46,832 nucleotides of DNA, from positions 1 through 46,832 of the forward strand of contig CATOPL010000022.1 in the NCBI GenBank assembly GCA_951802115.1. Direction: 5' to 3'. Below, one piece after another: positions 1 through 7,966 of the stretch. Origin of the DNA: an uncultured Lachnospiraceae bacterium (GTDB taxonomy: Bacteria; Bacillota; Clostridia; Lachnospirales; Lachnospiraceae). The translations under genes and the position numbers were made by a program. The notes beneath the pieces were generated by a model that made no database searches, was not told where the DNA came from, and was given only the letters and a program-made list of their open reading frames with translations. Position 1 is the stretch's first letter. Every line of letters starts with the position of its first letter.

Positions 1-1120
1 CCTGCTCCATCTGAGTCCAGTCATCAAGATTGTCAAAAATGAAGACATACAATGTTTTTATCTCTTTCTCCTGAACAGCAAAGCCGGCTCTGCCTGCCAT
101 TTCCATGTCCGAATAAAGCATTTCCCGATCCTGATTAAAGCAAATGGTCTGGCAGGGTTCATAAGACCACCCAAGAAGTTCAAGCATCTCGGCATCCGTC
201 AGATCGGGATCTTTTGAAAGCAGTTTTTCCCTCCTGTCGTCTGTCAGTTCTCTCTGTTCTCCCGGTGTTGTCGCATGGACAATTACCTGATACGGAGATA
301 CCACTACATCTTCAAGTGTAATATTCCCCTTTTTCTCACCCACTTCGATTGTTTTTACATCCGTTTCGTTTACCTCAAACGGAATGACGATATCCCAGCT
401 GCCATCCGTCCAGTGAGATGTCGATATATCCCCGCCATCAAGCATCCTGTCATCATCATAACCAAGACCGTTTACATTTAGGTTAAGTTCGCCGCTGTCT
501 GTATGCTTCTCCGCAAGATTTATTTTCAGCATGCCTGCAAATGTATGGCTGTCGATTACCTCTCCATCAAACGTATTTTCGAGCCATTCGGGTGAATTTC
601 CATCCACATTCCATGTTCCGCCTATATAAAATCCTGCGGCTGTCCGGTTGTCTGCAGCATTCGTACCGGTATGATGTCTGGGAATGTGAGTAAAATCTGC
701 ATCTTCTGATTCAATATTGACTGTGAGGAATATAGAATATCCATCACAGTAGACTTCTGATGCAGTCAGTGTGATTCCTTTATCAGATATCGTATAGTCC
801 AATGTGTCCAAATTTCCCGCGTGATCCTCATTTGTCAGGATAGTTTTCTTATCCATATAATCTCCGGAATAGGTGGTATCATTCTCAACCTTCTCAAAAA
901 TCTTTCCAATCAATGGAATTTTTGCTGCGAGCACCGGATGAAAGTATCCTAGTCCACCAATTCCAATAACTGCAGCAGCTACTGCAGCGACAGCTCCTTT
1001 TCCTATTTGGCCAAATTTATTCATTTTATCCTGCCTCCTTCTGTGTATCTGGATATCTCTGTCACTTATCTCAGGAGCAAGGGCCTGCTTTAAGATTTGA
1101 TCCAATTTTTCATCTGTCAT
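1..1120 (-). CDS. DUF4179-like anti-sigma / membrane regulator (3' end cut by window)
   Basis: Translated from the minus strand, this protein starts MTDEKLDQILKQALAPE, has a hydrophobic segment at about residues 40-60, and continues as a long extracytoplasmic beta-rich domain that runs off the window. The start at 1120 overlaps the end of the upstream sigma gene by 11 bases, the usual arrangement for an ECF sigma factor and its membrane anti-sigma partner. The architecture (short cytoplasmic N-terminus, one membrane helix, large outer domain) matches the DUF4179 family found beside Clostridia ECF factors. The N-terminus closely resembles that of the protein at 8484-9665 (ILKQALAPE versus ILKQALSPE), so the two are probably paralogues. 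That it holds the sigma factor inactive is inferred from context. The stimulus is unknown and the C-terminus is not visible. Confidence 0.75.
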   Translation of the reverse strand, partial: MTDEKLDQILKQALAPEISDRDIQIHRRRQDKMNKFGQIGKGAVAAVAAAVIGIGGLGYFHPVLAAKIPLIGKIFEKVENDTTYSGDYMDKKTILTNEDHAGNLDTLDYTISDKGITLTASEVYCDGYSIFLTVNIESEDADFTHIPRHHTGTNAADNRTAAGFYIGGTWNVDGNSPEWLENTFDGEVIDSHTFAGMLKINLAEKHTDSGELNLNVNGLGYDDDRMLDGGDISTSHWTDGSWDIVIPFEVNETDVKTIEVGEKKGNITLEDVVVSPYQVIVHATTPGEQRELTDDRREKLLSKDPDLTDAEMLELLGWSYEPCQTICFNQDREMLYSDMEMAGRAGFAVQEKEIKTLYVFIFDNLDDWTQMEQ

Positions 1121-1649
1121 ATCCTATCGCCTCCAATTTTTCTTTTAATTGTTTCTTTGCTTTCCGCATTCGGCTTTTGACGGTTCCTTCTGGCAGCCCA
1201 AGAATCTTAGATATCTCATTTATCTGCATATCTGCTGAATAATATAAATAGATTGGTATTCTGTACTTCTCCGGCAGAGTATTGACGAATCCCTGAATCA
1301 TGTCTGCCTCATTTTGCTTTAATATCATATGTTCAGGGGAGACTTCGTTATCATAATCAGTAAACTCATATCCTTCATCAGACATCTTGTCCATGCTGTC
1401 AATCGGAACCAGCCTCATTCTGTTTGCATATTTTTTCTTTTTATTTTTCCAAAGATAAATTGAAGTGGATAAAGCGTAACTCTTTGTATTCTGCATAGAG
1501 TCAAGTTTTTTCTTTTTCTCCAGCAGTTTGAGCATCGTGTCCTGATACAGTTCGTCTCCATTTTCCGCATCTCCGGCTGTCATCCGGCAAAACCGCAGAA
1601 TGTCTTTTCCAAACTTCAGGACAAACCGCTCGAATTCGTCATGATTCAT
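1110..1649 (-). CDS. ECF-type RNA polymerase sigma factor
   Basis: This is a 179-residue sigma-70 family protein. The N-terminal half has the region 2 pattern (DELYQDTMLKLLE, then a tryptophan/lysine-rich stretch) and the C-terminal half the region 4 helix-turn-helix (NEISKILGLPEGTVKSRMRKAKKQLKE). It lacks region 3, as expected for ECF factors. The frame is open further upstream to 1799, but I place the start at 1649 because a GGAGG sits about nine bases ahead of that ATG and directly abuts an earlier in-frame ATG. The second sigma gene in the window (7967) has the same layout. It overlaps its anti-sigma-like partner by 11 bases. A promoter-like motif shared with the other ECF operon lies 58-88 bases upstream, suggesting autoregulation. 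Confidence 0.85.
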   Translation of the reverse strand: MNHDEFERFVLKFGKDILRFCRMTAGDAENGDELYQDTMLKLLEKKKKLDSMQNTKSYALSTSIYLWKNKKKKYANRMRLVPIDSMDKMSDEGYEFTDYDNEVSPEHMILKQNEADMIQGFVNTLPEKYRIPIYLYYSADMQINEISKILGLPEGTVKSRMRKAKKQLKEKLEAIGYDR

Positions 1650-1706
1650 AGCAGCCATCCTCCTTCTTCTTTCAAGTCGACTTGCAAAGATTTGCCCTTG
1701 CATGTG

Positions 1707-1737
1707 TATATTGTCATGACTTTGGAAAAAAGTTTTC
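1707..1737 (-). promoter_or_regulatory. Putative ECF-type autoregulatory promoter
   Basis: On the minus strand GAAAACTTT (1737-1729) is followed, 18 bases from AAC to TGAC, by TGACAATATA (1716-1707). The other ECF operon has GAACCTTT and TGACCATATA with nearly the same spacing, at the same distance from the sigma start codon. An AAC-type -35 is typical of ECF promoters. The assignment rests on comparison of two sites only. Confidence 0.45.
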
Positions 1738-1853
1738 AAATTCTCATAAAATCTTAACATTTTTATAACCAAATGAAAACGATGACTGGAATCCTGCAAT
1801 CATAAAACCTTTACACTTTCCTTTGCAACTCCTGCAAATGTCTAAGTTGTATC

Positions 1854-1883
1854 TTGCTTAAACCTTTTGGTTTCTGTTATGAT
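1854..1883 (+). promoter_or_regulatory. Sigma-A-type promoter for the DUF1801 gene
   Basis: TTGCTT and TATGAT are separated by 18 bases, about 45 bases ahead of the start codon at 1928. The -10 is good and the -35 only fair. Confidence 0.45.
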
Positions 1884-1927
1884 AGAAAAAAGGTATTTTT
1901 ATGCTGTAGCAGAAAGGACAGGAGATC

Positions 1928-2344
1928 ATGCCGGTATGGATTTGTCCCCAATGTGGACGTACATTTAAAAAACAGAATCAGAGTCATTACTGTGGAAAGG
2001 CGCCGGAGACGATAGACGCATATATTGAGTCTCAGCAAGAAGAGGTGCAGCTATATTTGAAAAAAGTCCGAAAGGCGATCGCAGAAGCCATTCCTGAGGC
2101 GGAAGAAAAGATTTCCTGGAGCATGCCGACTTTCTGGAGGAAACGTAATATTATTCAGTTTGCAGGTTTCAAAAACCATATCGGCCTCTATCCGGGGCCG
2201 GAGGCTGTGGAACAGTTCGCAGAGCAGCTGAAAGACTATAAGACCAGTAAAGGAACGATTCAGTTCCCATACAAAAAACAGATCCCGCTGGAACTGATCG
2301 CTGAGATCGCAGAATGGTGTTATAAGACGGGGAAAGATATGTAA
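1928..2344 (+). CDS. DUF1801 (YdhG-like) protein with N-terminal zinc-ribbon-like segment
   Basis: The 138-residue protein begins with CPQC and later HYC within the first 22 residues, a likely zinc-ribbon knuckle. The body has the DUF1801 pattern: a helical start (YIESQQEEVQLYLKKVRKAI), then ISWSMPTFW, IIQFAGFKNHIGLYPGP and TSKGTIQFPYKKQIP. Proteins of this fold include Bacillus YdhG/FrataxinYdhG-type iron chaperones, but most members are uncharacterised, so I do not assign an iron role. The gene has its own promoter-like sequence and an AGGACAGGAG ribosome site, and stands alone between an opposing ECF operon and an opposing permease gene. Confidence 0.8.
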   Translation: MPVWICPQCGRTFKKQNQSHYCGKAPETIDAYIESQQEEVQLYLKKVRKAIAEAIPEAEEKISWSMPTFWRKRNIIQFAGFKNHIGLYPGPEAVEQFAEQLKDYKTSKGTIQFPYKKQIPLELIAEIAEWCYKTGKDM

Positions 2345-2390
2345 AGATGCGGCGCCGGTTGCAGACGCATCTGGAGGAAAAGAGATTATC

Positions 2391-2489
2391 ATGCTGCGGA
2401 CGAAATATGATCTTTATATGAGAGCAAAGCGGTATGTCTCAGACGAGGGTGGAATGCCGAAAAAAGATCTGGATTTTATCAGAAAATAA
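2391..2489 (+). CDS. Possible small ORF (32 aa)
   Basis: A short frame of 32 codons (begins MLRTKYDLY, ends KKDLDFIRK) follows the DUF1801 gene and has a GGAGG about 13 bases before its ATG, slightly far. It is followed by a terminator hairpin. The composition is charged and looks protein-like, but I recognise no family. It may be the remnant of a longer gene. Confidence 0.25.
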   Translation: MLRTKYDLYMRAKRYVSDEGGMPKKDLDFIRK

Positions 2490-2520
2490 AAAGAGTTTTA
2501 GTTGTATATCCGAACTGAAA

Positions 2521-2563
2521 GGGGTTGCTGTAAAATCATATTCTGCAGTAACCCCTGTTTTCT
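2521..2563 (+). terminator. Terminator between convergent genes
   Basis: GGGGTTGCTG (2521-2530) pairs with CAGTAACCCC (2546-2555), with one G-T pair, and a T-rich tail follows. It lies between the plus-strand DUF1801 gene and the minus-strand permease, so it may serve both. Confidence 0.7.
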
Positions 2564-2569
2564 TATAAT

Positions 2570-3664
2570 TTATCCTTTCCGTTTTCTCAGGTCGTCTTTC
2601 AGAAGCTGATAGCAGGCGGCAGTCAGAGGAATTCCAAGAAGTATTCCTGCGACGCCGAAGAGGCTGCCGCCGACCATAACGGCCGAAAAGACAAAGATAC
2701 CCGGAAGCCCGATAGAGGTACCGACGACCTTGGGATAGATCAGCTGATTTTCGAGCTGCTGGAGAACGACAATAAAGATAAGAAACATCAATGACTGGAG
2801 GGGAGATTCTGTAAAAATCATCAGAATACCTACAACAGCGCCGATATAGGCTCCCAGAACGGGGATCAATGCAGTGGCTCCTACCAGAATGCCGATCATA
2901 ACCGCGTAAGGGAAGCGGAACAGGAGCATACCAAGGATGCACAGAACTCCGAGAATCACTGCTTCTGTGAACTGACCGACGATAAAGCGGTGAAAGCAGT
3001 TGTCCAAAGTATGCAGCACATATAGAGTTTTTTCACGCAGGACGGCAGGCAGATAGATGCGAAACAGGCGGTCAGCCTGCTTTCCCAGCCATTCTTTGCC
3101 GGCAAGCAGATAAATTGCGAAGATCAGGGACACAAAAAGGTTAAAGATTACGGATACAAAAGAGGAGATGTATCCGAACAGGCTGGCTCCGGCTCCGGAA
3201 CCCATCCAGCTTAGAAGCTGTTGCAGGATTTTCTGAGTATCTATCTGCAGCTCTTCAATGGCGGAAAAGAAGGTGAAAATGTCCGGATGTTCATGAAAAA
3301 ACTGCAGAACCATATCGCAGGCGACAGGAATATTGGATATGAGGATTTCGACGCAGGAGCGCAGCTCCGGTACGATCATATTGATAATCAACGCCAGAAT
3401 AAAAAACAGCGTTAAAAATGACAGTACAATGGAAGCGGCACGTTTTATAGAAAAGCGGGTTTTCCATTTTACCAGAATAGTCCGTTCATAGAAACTCATG
3501 ATCAGATTCAGTATATAAGCGATGGCGCATCCGAGGATCAGAGGACGGATGACGCCGGTAAAAAGGATCAGCCATTTCATGGCAGTGTCCCAATAGTGGC
3601 ACAGCAGGTAAAGAAGCAGAGCACAGACTGCCGCGTATTGAATCAGTTCTTTCTTTTCTTTCAT
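2570..3664 (-). CDS. AI-2E family transporter / PerM-type permease
   Basis: The protein has about 364 residues and is strongly hydrophobic, with paired helices near the N-terminus (YAAVCALLLYLLCHYWDTAMKW; GVIRPLILGCAIAYILNLIM), a soluble middle and a C-terminal bundle. The family-typical stretch AVILGVLCILGMLLFRFPYA followed by ALIPVLGAYIGAVVG and GLPGIFVFSAVMVGGSLFGVAGILLGIP is clear. This is the AI-2E/YtvI/PerM permease family; substrates differ between members and cannot be read here. I chose 3664 as the start because AGGAG lies just upstream, whereas the longer frame to 3736 lacks a ribosome site. It is a single gene facing a terminator. Confidence 0.88.
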   Translation of the reverse strand: MKEKKELIQYAAVCALLLYLLCHYWDTAMKWLILFTGVIRPLILGCAIAYILNLIMSFYERTILVKWKTRFSIKRAASIVLSFLTLFFILALIINMIVPELRSCVEILISNIPVACDMVLQFFHEHPDIFTFFSAIEELQIDTQKILQQLLSWMGSGAGASLFGYISSFVSVIFNLFVSLIFAIYLLAGKEWLGKQADRLFRIYLPAVLREKTLYVLHTLDNCFHRFIVGQFTEAVILGVLCILGMLLFRFPYAVMIGILVGATALIPVLGAYIGAVVGILMIFTESPLQSLMFLIFIVVLQQLENQLIYPKVVGTSIGLPGIFVFSAVMVGGSLFGVAGILLGIPLTAACYQLLKDDLRKRKG

Positions 3665-3826
3665 AGATATTCCGTTACTCCTTTTAGAATGTAGTATACA
3701 GTATAGAGGGAAAATGATGAAAATGCAAGCTGTCATTTAGGATACTGGATTCCGGAAAAGATTTGATTGCTGACGGGCAGGAAACATATTATAATATTGT
3801 TCAATGATGCGAGGAGGACTTAAGGT

Positions 3827-4363
3827 ATGGGAGAACATATCACAACATATTCTGGGATACATATGCTTCCGCTTGCACCGAAGGAAGAGGATATCCATAT
3901 CCGGGATATTGCGCATGCGCTGTCTTTGATGGTACGGGCAAACGGGCATTTTCCGAGATTTTATTCAGTTGGGCAGCATTGCATTCACTGCTGCGAGGAG
4001 GCGTGCGCGCGCGGATATACAAAACGGGTACAGCTTGCATGTCTGTTGCATGATGCCAGTGAAGCATATCTGGCGGATATTACACGTCCGGTCAAGCAGC
4101 ATCTGCCAAAATACAGGGAGATTGAAAAGTGCCTGCAGGATGCTGTTTTTCAGAAGTATCTGGGGAAGCTGTCGCAGGAAGAGACGGAACTGTGGCGGAA
4201 ACTGGATGATACGCTTTTATACTATGAGTTTGAGTATTTTATGGGAGAGAAACTGATGGCGTGTCCGGGAGAACTTAAAAGCAGTCCTGTATTTGATACA
4301 GAAGGATTTCAGGTGACGGAGGAACGGTATCTGGACTGGTTTTGGAGGCTGTGTGAAGAATGA
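3827..4363 (+). CDS. HD-domain phosphohydrolase (YfbR-like)
   Basis: The 178-residue protein carries an HD metal-binding fold: GQH (H51), the doublet H75-D76 in LLHDASEAYL, and D84 in ADITRPVK. The HDASEAYLxDIxRPxK pattern is that of small HD hydrolases often annotated as YfbR-like or phosphohydrolase. Such enzymes remove phosphate from nucleotides or related compounds; the substrate here is not determined. A GAGGAGG ribosome site precedes the ATG. The stop codon overlaps the start of the radical SAM gene by four bases (ATGA), so the two are translationally coupled. Confidence 0.85.
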   Translation: MGEHITTYSGIHMLPLAPKEEDIHIRDIAHALSLMVRANGHFPRFYSVGQHCIHCCEEACARGYTKRVQLACLLHDASEAYLADITRPVKQHLPKYREIEKCLQDAVFQKYLGKLSQEETELWRKLDDTLLYYEFEYFMGEKLMACPGELKSSPVFDTEGFQVTEERYLDWFWRLCEE

Positions 4364-5250
4364 CAGGCGGATGCAGGCTCTGTCCGCGGGAATGTCTGGC
4401 AGACAGAGCGCATGGAGAACGGGGATACTGCCGGATGCCCTTGGAGCCCTTTGCCGCCCGGGCAGCGCTTCATTACTGGGAAGAACCTTGTATTTCCGGA
4501 ACGGAAGGATCAGGAGCCGTCTTTTTTTCCGGGTGTACGCTGCGGTGTGTTTTTTGCCAGAATTATAAAATTGCGATGGGTGAAACAGGGAAACAGGTCA
4601 GCGCAGAGCGGTTGGCAGAGATCTTTTTGGAATTGCAGGAACAGGGCGCCAACAACGTGAATCTGGTGACGGCCGGGCATTTTCTGCCGTCTGTGATTCG
4701 GGCGCTTCAGAGGGCAAAAGTGCAGGGGTTGTCGATCCCTGTAGTGTACAATACGAGCGGATATGAGAAAGCTGAGATTTTGAGGAATCTGGAAGGACTG
4801 GTAGATATCTGGCTTCCGGACTGTAAATATCAGAGTGCTGCTCTGGCAGAGAAGTATTCTCACGCGGCGGATTATCCGAATCGGGTAAAAGAAGCGCTGA
4901 CAGAGATGATACGACAGGCGGGAACGCCGGTATTTGACAGCAGAGGAATGATGCAAAAAGGCGTGATTGTCCGGCACCTGGTACTGCCGGGCTGTGTGTA
5001 TGACAGCAAAGATGTGATAGAATATCTGCATGATAGCTGGGGAGAGCGGATATGGGTCAGTATTTTAAGCCAGTATACGCCTCTTTCTCATGTCAGAGCG
5101 TTTCCGGAGCTGAACCGGAAAGTTACAGAAGAAGAATACAGAGAAGTTGTAGAATACGCATTGTTTCTGGGAATGAAACAGGTATATGTGCAGCCTGGAG
5201 AATGTGCACAGGAGAGCTTTATCCCTGCATTTGACGGCAGAGGAATCTGA
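4360..5250 (+). CDS. Radical SAM protein, PflA-like
   Basis: The protein has 296 residues. The radical SAM cluster motif CxxxCxxC is seen as C59-TLR-C63-VF-C66 within FFSGCTLRCVFCQNYK. The N-terminus carries further cysteines (C5, C8, C12, C24 in a CxxCPRxC...GYC arrangement), a pattern common in PflA-like proteins of unknown target. Later motifs (NLVTAGHFLPSV; VYNTSGYE; WLPDCKY; VIVRHLVLPG) fit the partial TIM barrel of the PflA group. It overlaps the HD gene by four bases. No glycyl radical enzyme gene is adjacent, so calling it a pyruvate formate-lyase activase would be unsafe; it may modify another protein or small molecule. Confidence 0.88.
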   Translation: MTGGCRLCPRECLADRAHGERGYCRMPLEPFAARAALHYWEEPCISGTEGSGAVFFSGCTLRCVFCQNYKIAMGETGKQVSAERLAEIFLELQEQGANNVNLVTAGHFLPSVIRALQRAKVQGLSIPVVYNTSGYEKAEILRNLEGLVDIWLPDCKYQSAALAEKYSHAADYPNRVKEALTEMIRQAGTPVFDSRGMMQKGVIVRHLVLPGCVYDSKDVIEYLHDSWGERIWVSILSQYTPLSHVRAFPELNRKVTEEEYREVVEYALFLGMKQVYVQPGECAQESFIPAFDGRGI

Positions 5251-5377
5251 AGCGTGGGCGGTCTCTCCGTCTATATGCTCTGCAGAGAACATTTCTGAAT
5301 GTACAATGGCCGGAGTATATTTCATGAAAGACTTGTCTGAATTTTCTGCTGCTGTACTATTTGTTTGAAAGATAAAG

Positions 5378-5416
5378 GGCGCCCCTCAGTCATTTTATGA
5401 CTTACGGGACACCCTC
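5378..5416. terminator. Hairpin terminator between convergent genes
   Basis: An imperfect inverted repeat, AGGGCGCCCC...AGTCAT on the left and ATGACTTACGGGACACCCT on the right, surrounds a short loop. On the minus strand it is followed by TTTATCTTTC. Its place between the radical SAM gene and the convergent hypothetical gene suggests a bidirectional terminator. The remaining bases of the 5251-5458 gap show nothing I can name. Confidence 0.55.
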
Positions 5417-5458
5417 ACACAATTCTGTAGTAGATGATTAGGCGGATGTTATGTAAAA

Positions 5459-5980
5459 TTACAGCTCCAGAATTTTACCGGTTTTCACATCGTACCTGCA
5501 GTATCTTCCGTGTTCGGAGATGAAAGGCATATAAGTATCTTTGCGGTTGTCTTTTATATAGACGACGCCGGTGGAGATCATCTCTACCAGTGAAAAACGT
5601 TCACTTAAACTGGAGATCCATTTGTAAGTCTTTTCTCTGGCGGAGGAAGCCATGATCAGATTATATCCGCCGTCACAGGATTCCAGCTGGAAATATACTT
5701 TCTCTGCCTTTCTGGGATCAGCAAATACCTGGCTGAAAATGTAGGAAGAAAAATTTTTTTTGACAAAAGCCTGGAAAGATTTTTTGTCATAGACTACTTT
5801 CGATACTGCGTCAGTGATTTTGTCGCCGCGTTCGATACGTGTCTTCAGAATTTTTAAAACGTCGATCGTCCAGTTGATGAAAGAAATGCTGCTGTACTCC
5901 ATGGATTCAAGCAGGTTGCTGATCAGTTCTTTACTCAGTGTGTCAGAACGCTTTGCTTCTTCAAATAATTGGTTTTTCAT
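5459..5980 (-). CDS. Hypothetical protein (173 aa)
   Basis: No family is recognised. The protein is soluble, mostly helical in its first 80 residues (LLESMEYSSISFINWTIDVLKILKTRIERGDK) and beta-rich toward the end (GVVYIKDNRKDTYMPFISEHGRYCRYDVKTGKILEL). AAGGAGACTAATTTC provides a good ribosome site before the ATG at 5980. It is monocistronic on the minus strand, converging on the terminator at 5378-5416. Codon use and context look like a real host gene. Confidence 0.6.
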   Translation of the reverse strand: MKNQLFEEAKRSDTLSKELISNLLESMEYSSISFINWTIDVLKILKTRIERGDKITDAVSKVVYDKKSFQAFVKKNFSSYIFSQVFADPRKAEKVYFQLESCDGGYNLIMASSAREKTYKWISSLSERFSLVEMISTGVVYIKDNRKDTYMPFISEHGRYCRYDVKTGKILEL

Positions 5981-6011
5981 GAAATTAGTCTCCTTCAGAT
6001 AATATAAACGC

Positions 6012-6215
6012 CGGACTTTTAAGGTCGGACATTAAGATACACTGCCGACAGACGTCGCATATTCTGTTTGATTCCCGCGAGCAATGAACCAAGTGCCGTG
6101 CTTGCACGAGCATTTGGCGAATGCCGCGAAGGTCACATACCCCGCTGTTCTGCAGCGTTGCAAGCTTGATGCCCCGTTGCTTGCAGCGGGGGTGTTGACT
6201 TTGTACCATGATAAA
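6012..6215. repeat. Structured intergenic element with multiple hairpins
   Basis: This stretch, ahead of galE, is dense in short hairpins: CGTGC-TT-GCACG, GCATT-TGGCG-AATGC, and CCCCGTTGC paired with GCAGCGGGG around 6172-6191. The GC-rich hairpins and the absence of a credible gene (two overlapping short minus-strand frames have poor composition) suggest a dispersed structured repeat or an RNA element. I have the impression that similar sequences occur between genes in other Lachnospiraceae, but I cannot verify that here. Confidence 0.4.
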
Positions 6216-6309
6216 CGGCGTCTGTTTTTGTACATTCTAATTAATTAGATTATAAATCTACTTTACAAAAAATACAAGGATTATCCATTATCCGGGCGAA
6301 AATGTTTAA

Positions 6310-6338
6310 TTGCCAATCCGGACAAAGTGTGCTACACT
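6310..6338 (+). promoter_or_regulatory. Promoter of galE
   Basis: TTGCCA and TACACT are separated by exactly 17 bases, about 80 bases upstream of the galE start codon. Confidence 0.55.
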
Positions 6339-6416
6339 GATATTTAACGGGCGGTCTGTGTGTACGGATGTATCCGGACAGCTGCGAATATGGATTGTTT
6401 GAGAGGAATAAGAAAT

Positions 6417-7439
6417 ATGAAAATTTTGGTAACTGGCGGCGCCGGATATATCGGAAGCCATACCTGCGTGGAGCTTTTGAACGAAGACTATGAAGTGGTA
6501 GTTGTCGACAACCTGTACAATGCATGCGAAAAAGCGTTGGAGCGGGTACAGGAGATTACGGGAAAATCTCTGAAGTTTTACGAAGCAGATCTTCTGGATC
6601 AGCCGAAATTAAACGAGATCTTTGCGGCGGAAAGACCCGATGCAGTGATTCATTTTGCAGGTTATAAAGCAGTCGGCGAATCGGTGGAAAAGCCGATTGA
6701 GTATTATTACAACAACATGGCAGGGACTCTGCTTTTATGTGACACTATGAGAAAAAATGGTGTGAAGAATATTATTTTCAGTTCCTCAGCCACTGTATAC
6801 GGAGATCCTCTGGAGATTCCGATTACGGAGAACTGTCCGAAGCAGTCTCCAACCAATCCATATGGACAGACCAAAACCATGTTGGAGCAGGTATTGATGG
6901 ATATCCAGAAGTCCGATCCGGAATGGAATGTGATTCTGCTTCGGTATTTCAATCCGATCGGAGCACACAAGTCCGGCAAAATCGGAGAGGATCCCAAGGG
7001 GATTCCGAACAACCTGCTTCCTTATGTGGCGCAGGTGGCGATTGGCAGGCTGAAGTGTGTTGGCGTATTCGGCAATGACTACGATACTCCGGACGGTACT
7101 GGTGTGCGCGATTATATCCATGTGGTAGATTTGGCGAGAGGACATGTGAAAGCCCTGGAGAAATTTAAGGAAGAAAAAGGAGTTCGGATCTACAATCTGG
7201 GTACCGGACACGGATACAGCGTACTGCAGGTGGTGTCTGCTTTCAGTAAGGCGTGCGGAAAAGATCTTCCATATGAAATCAAGCCACGCCGTGCAGGCGA
7301 TATTGCCACCTGCTACTGTAATCCTGAGAAAGCCAGAGCAGAACTTGGCTGGGAGGCAGAGTACGGAATTGAAGAAATGTGTGAGGACTCGTGGAGATGG
7401 CAGTCTCAGAATCCAAACGGTTATCATGATCCTGAATAA
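6417..7439 (+). CDS. galE: UDP-glucose 4-epimerase
   Basis: The enzyme interconverts UDP-glucose and UDP-galactose in the cytoplasm (Leloir pathway and envelope sugar supply). The 340-residue length is normal. The NAD-binding GGAGYIGSH is at residues 7-15, and the catalytic serine region FSSSATVYG (121-129) and Y149-x-x-x-K153 (YGQTK) are intact, as is the substrate region NLLPYVAQVAIGR. I start at 6417 (MKILVTGGAG) rather than the longer frame at 6360, because homologues begin there. The downstream IIB-like gene begins 20 bases after the stop, suggesting cotranscription. No other galactose genes are nearby. Confidence 0.96.
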   Translation: MKILVTGGAGYIGSHTCVELLNEDYEVVVVDNLYNACEKALERVQEITGKSLKFYEADLLDQPKLNEIFAAERPDAVIHFAGYKAVGESVEKPIEYYYNNMAGTLLLCDTMRKNGVKNIIFSSSATVYGDPLEIPITENCPKQSPTNPYGQTKTMLEQVLMDIQKSDPEWNVILLRYFNPIGAHKSGKIGEDPKGIPNNLLPYVAQVAIGRLKCVGVFGNDYDTPDGTGVRDYIHVVDLARGHVKALEKFKEEKGVRIYNLGTGHGYSVLQVVSAFSKACGKDLPYEIKPRRAGDIATCYCNPEKARAELGWEAEYGIEEMCEDSWRWQSQNPNGYHDPE

Positions 7440-7458
7440 TTGACTGGCGAGGGAAGAA

Positions 7459-7776
7459 ATGAAAATAGTACTGGTGAGTTATTCCGGAACCTCCGCAAGT
7501 ATTCTGAAAGACCGGATGTCCGCCTGGGCGCGTACCAATCTGGTGGAGGCGGAGATCATGATCTCATCTCTTTCAGGGCTTGACGAAGGAAAAGAAGATG
7601 CAGATATCATTCTTGTAGGACCGCAGGTGCGCTGTGCTCTTGCCAGTGTGCGGGAGCGCGTACCGGAAGATATACCGGTACTGGCTGTGGACACCAGAGA
7701 TTTTGGTATGGCAAAGGGAGACCGGGTTATGCAGGAGGCGATAGCTGAGATAAAACGTTATAAAGACCAGGTATAA
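7459..7776 (+). CDS. PTS lactose/cellobiose IIB-like protein lacking the active cysteine
   Basis: The 105-residue protein has the fold pattern of PTS IIB subunits of the lactose/cellobiose type: a first strand and loop (MKIVLVSYSGTSASILKDRM), then IILVGPQVRCAL and IPVLAVDTRDFGMAKGDRVMQEA. In true IIB proteins the loop after the first strand begins with the phosphorylated cysteine (CSAGMSTS-like). Here that position is serine (S7). So it may not carry phosphate as usual, or may act as a regulator. No EIIA or EIIC gene is nearby, and it follows galE by 20 bases. Confidence 0.7.
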   Translation: MKIVLVSYSGTSASILKDRMSAWARTNLVEAEIMISSLSGLDEGKEDADIILVGPQVRCALASVRERVPEDIPVLAVDTRDFGMAKGDRVMQEAIAEIKRYKDQV

Positions 7777-7789
7777 AATCTGTTGGAAG

Positions 7790-7864
7790 ATGCGACCCTG
7801 GCTGTACAGCAACCATATTTTATATTATGGAAGCGTTAGTTGTACAGTCAGGGTCGTATTTTCT
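7790..7864 (+). terminator. Long hairpin terminator
   Basis: ATGCGACCCTGGCTGTACAG (from 7790) pairs with a near-complementary arm ending CAGGGTCGTAT (7835-7859), with a few G-T pairs. CCATA...TATGG extends pairing inside the loop. TTTTC follows. The stem of about 24 pairs is unusually long for an ordinary terminator, so a small inverted-repeat element is an alternative. Confidence 0.6.
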
Positions 7865-7884
7865 GACAGTTTTTTGTTTTTTGC

Positions 7885-7912
7885 GAACCTTTCCAGGTCT
7901 GATGACCATATA
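7885..7912 (+). promoter_or_regulatory. Putative ECF-type autoregulatory promoter
   Basis: GAACCTTT (7885-7892) and TGACCATATA (7903-7912) match the motif found ahead of the other ECF gene and sit 55 bases before the start codon chosen for this one. Confidence 0.45.
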
Positions 7913-7966
7913 AGAGTGAAGGGCAAAACCTTCGGAAAAGACGTCTGGAACTGGAGGATGAACAAC

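Noticed and set aside
6032..6235. Two overlapping small minus-strand ORFs ahead of galE
   Set aside because: They cover a hairpin-rich repeat, lack ribosome sites and have protein composition unlike real genes.
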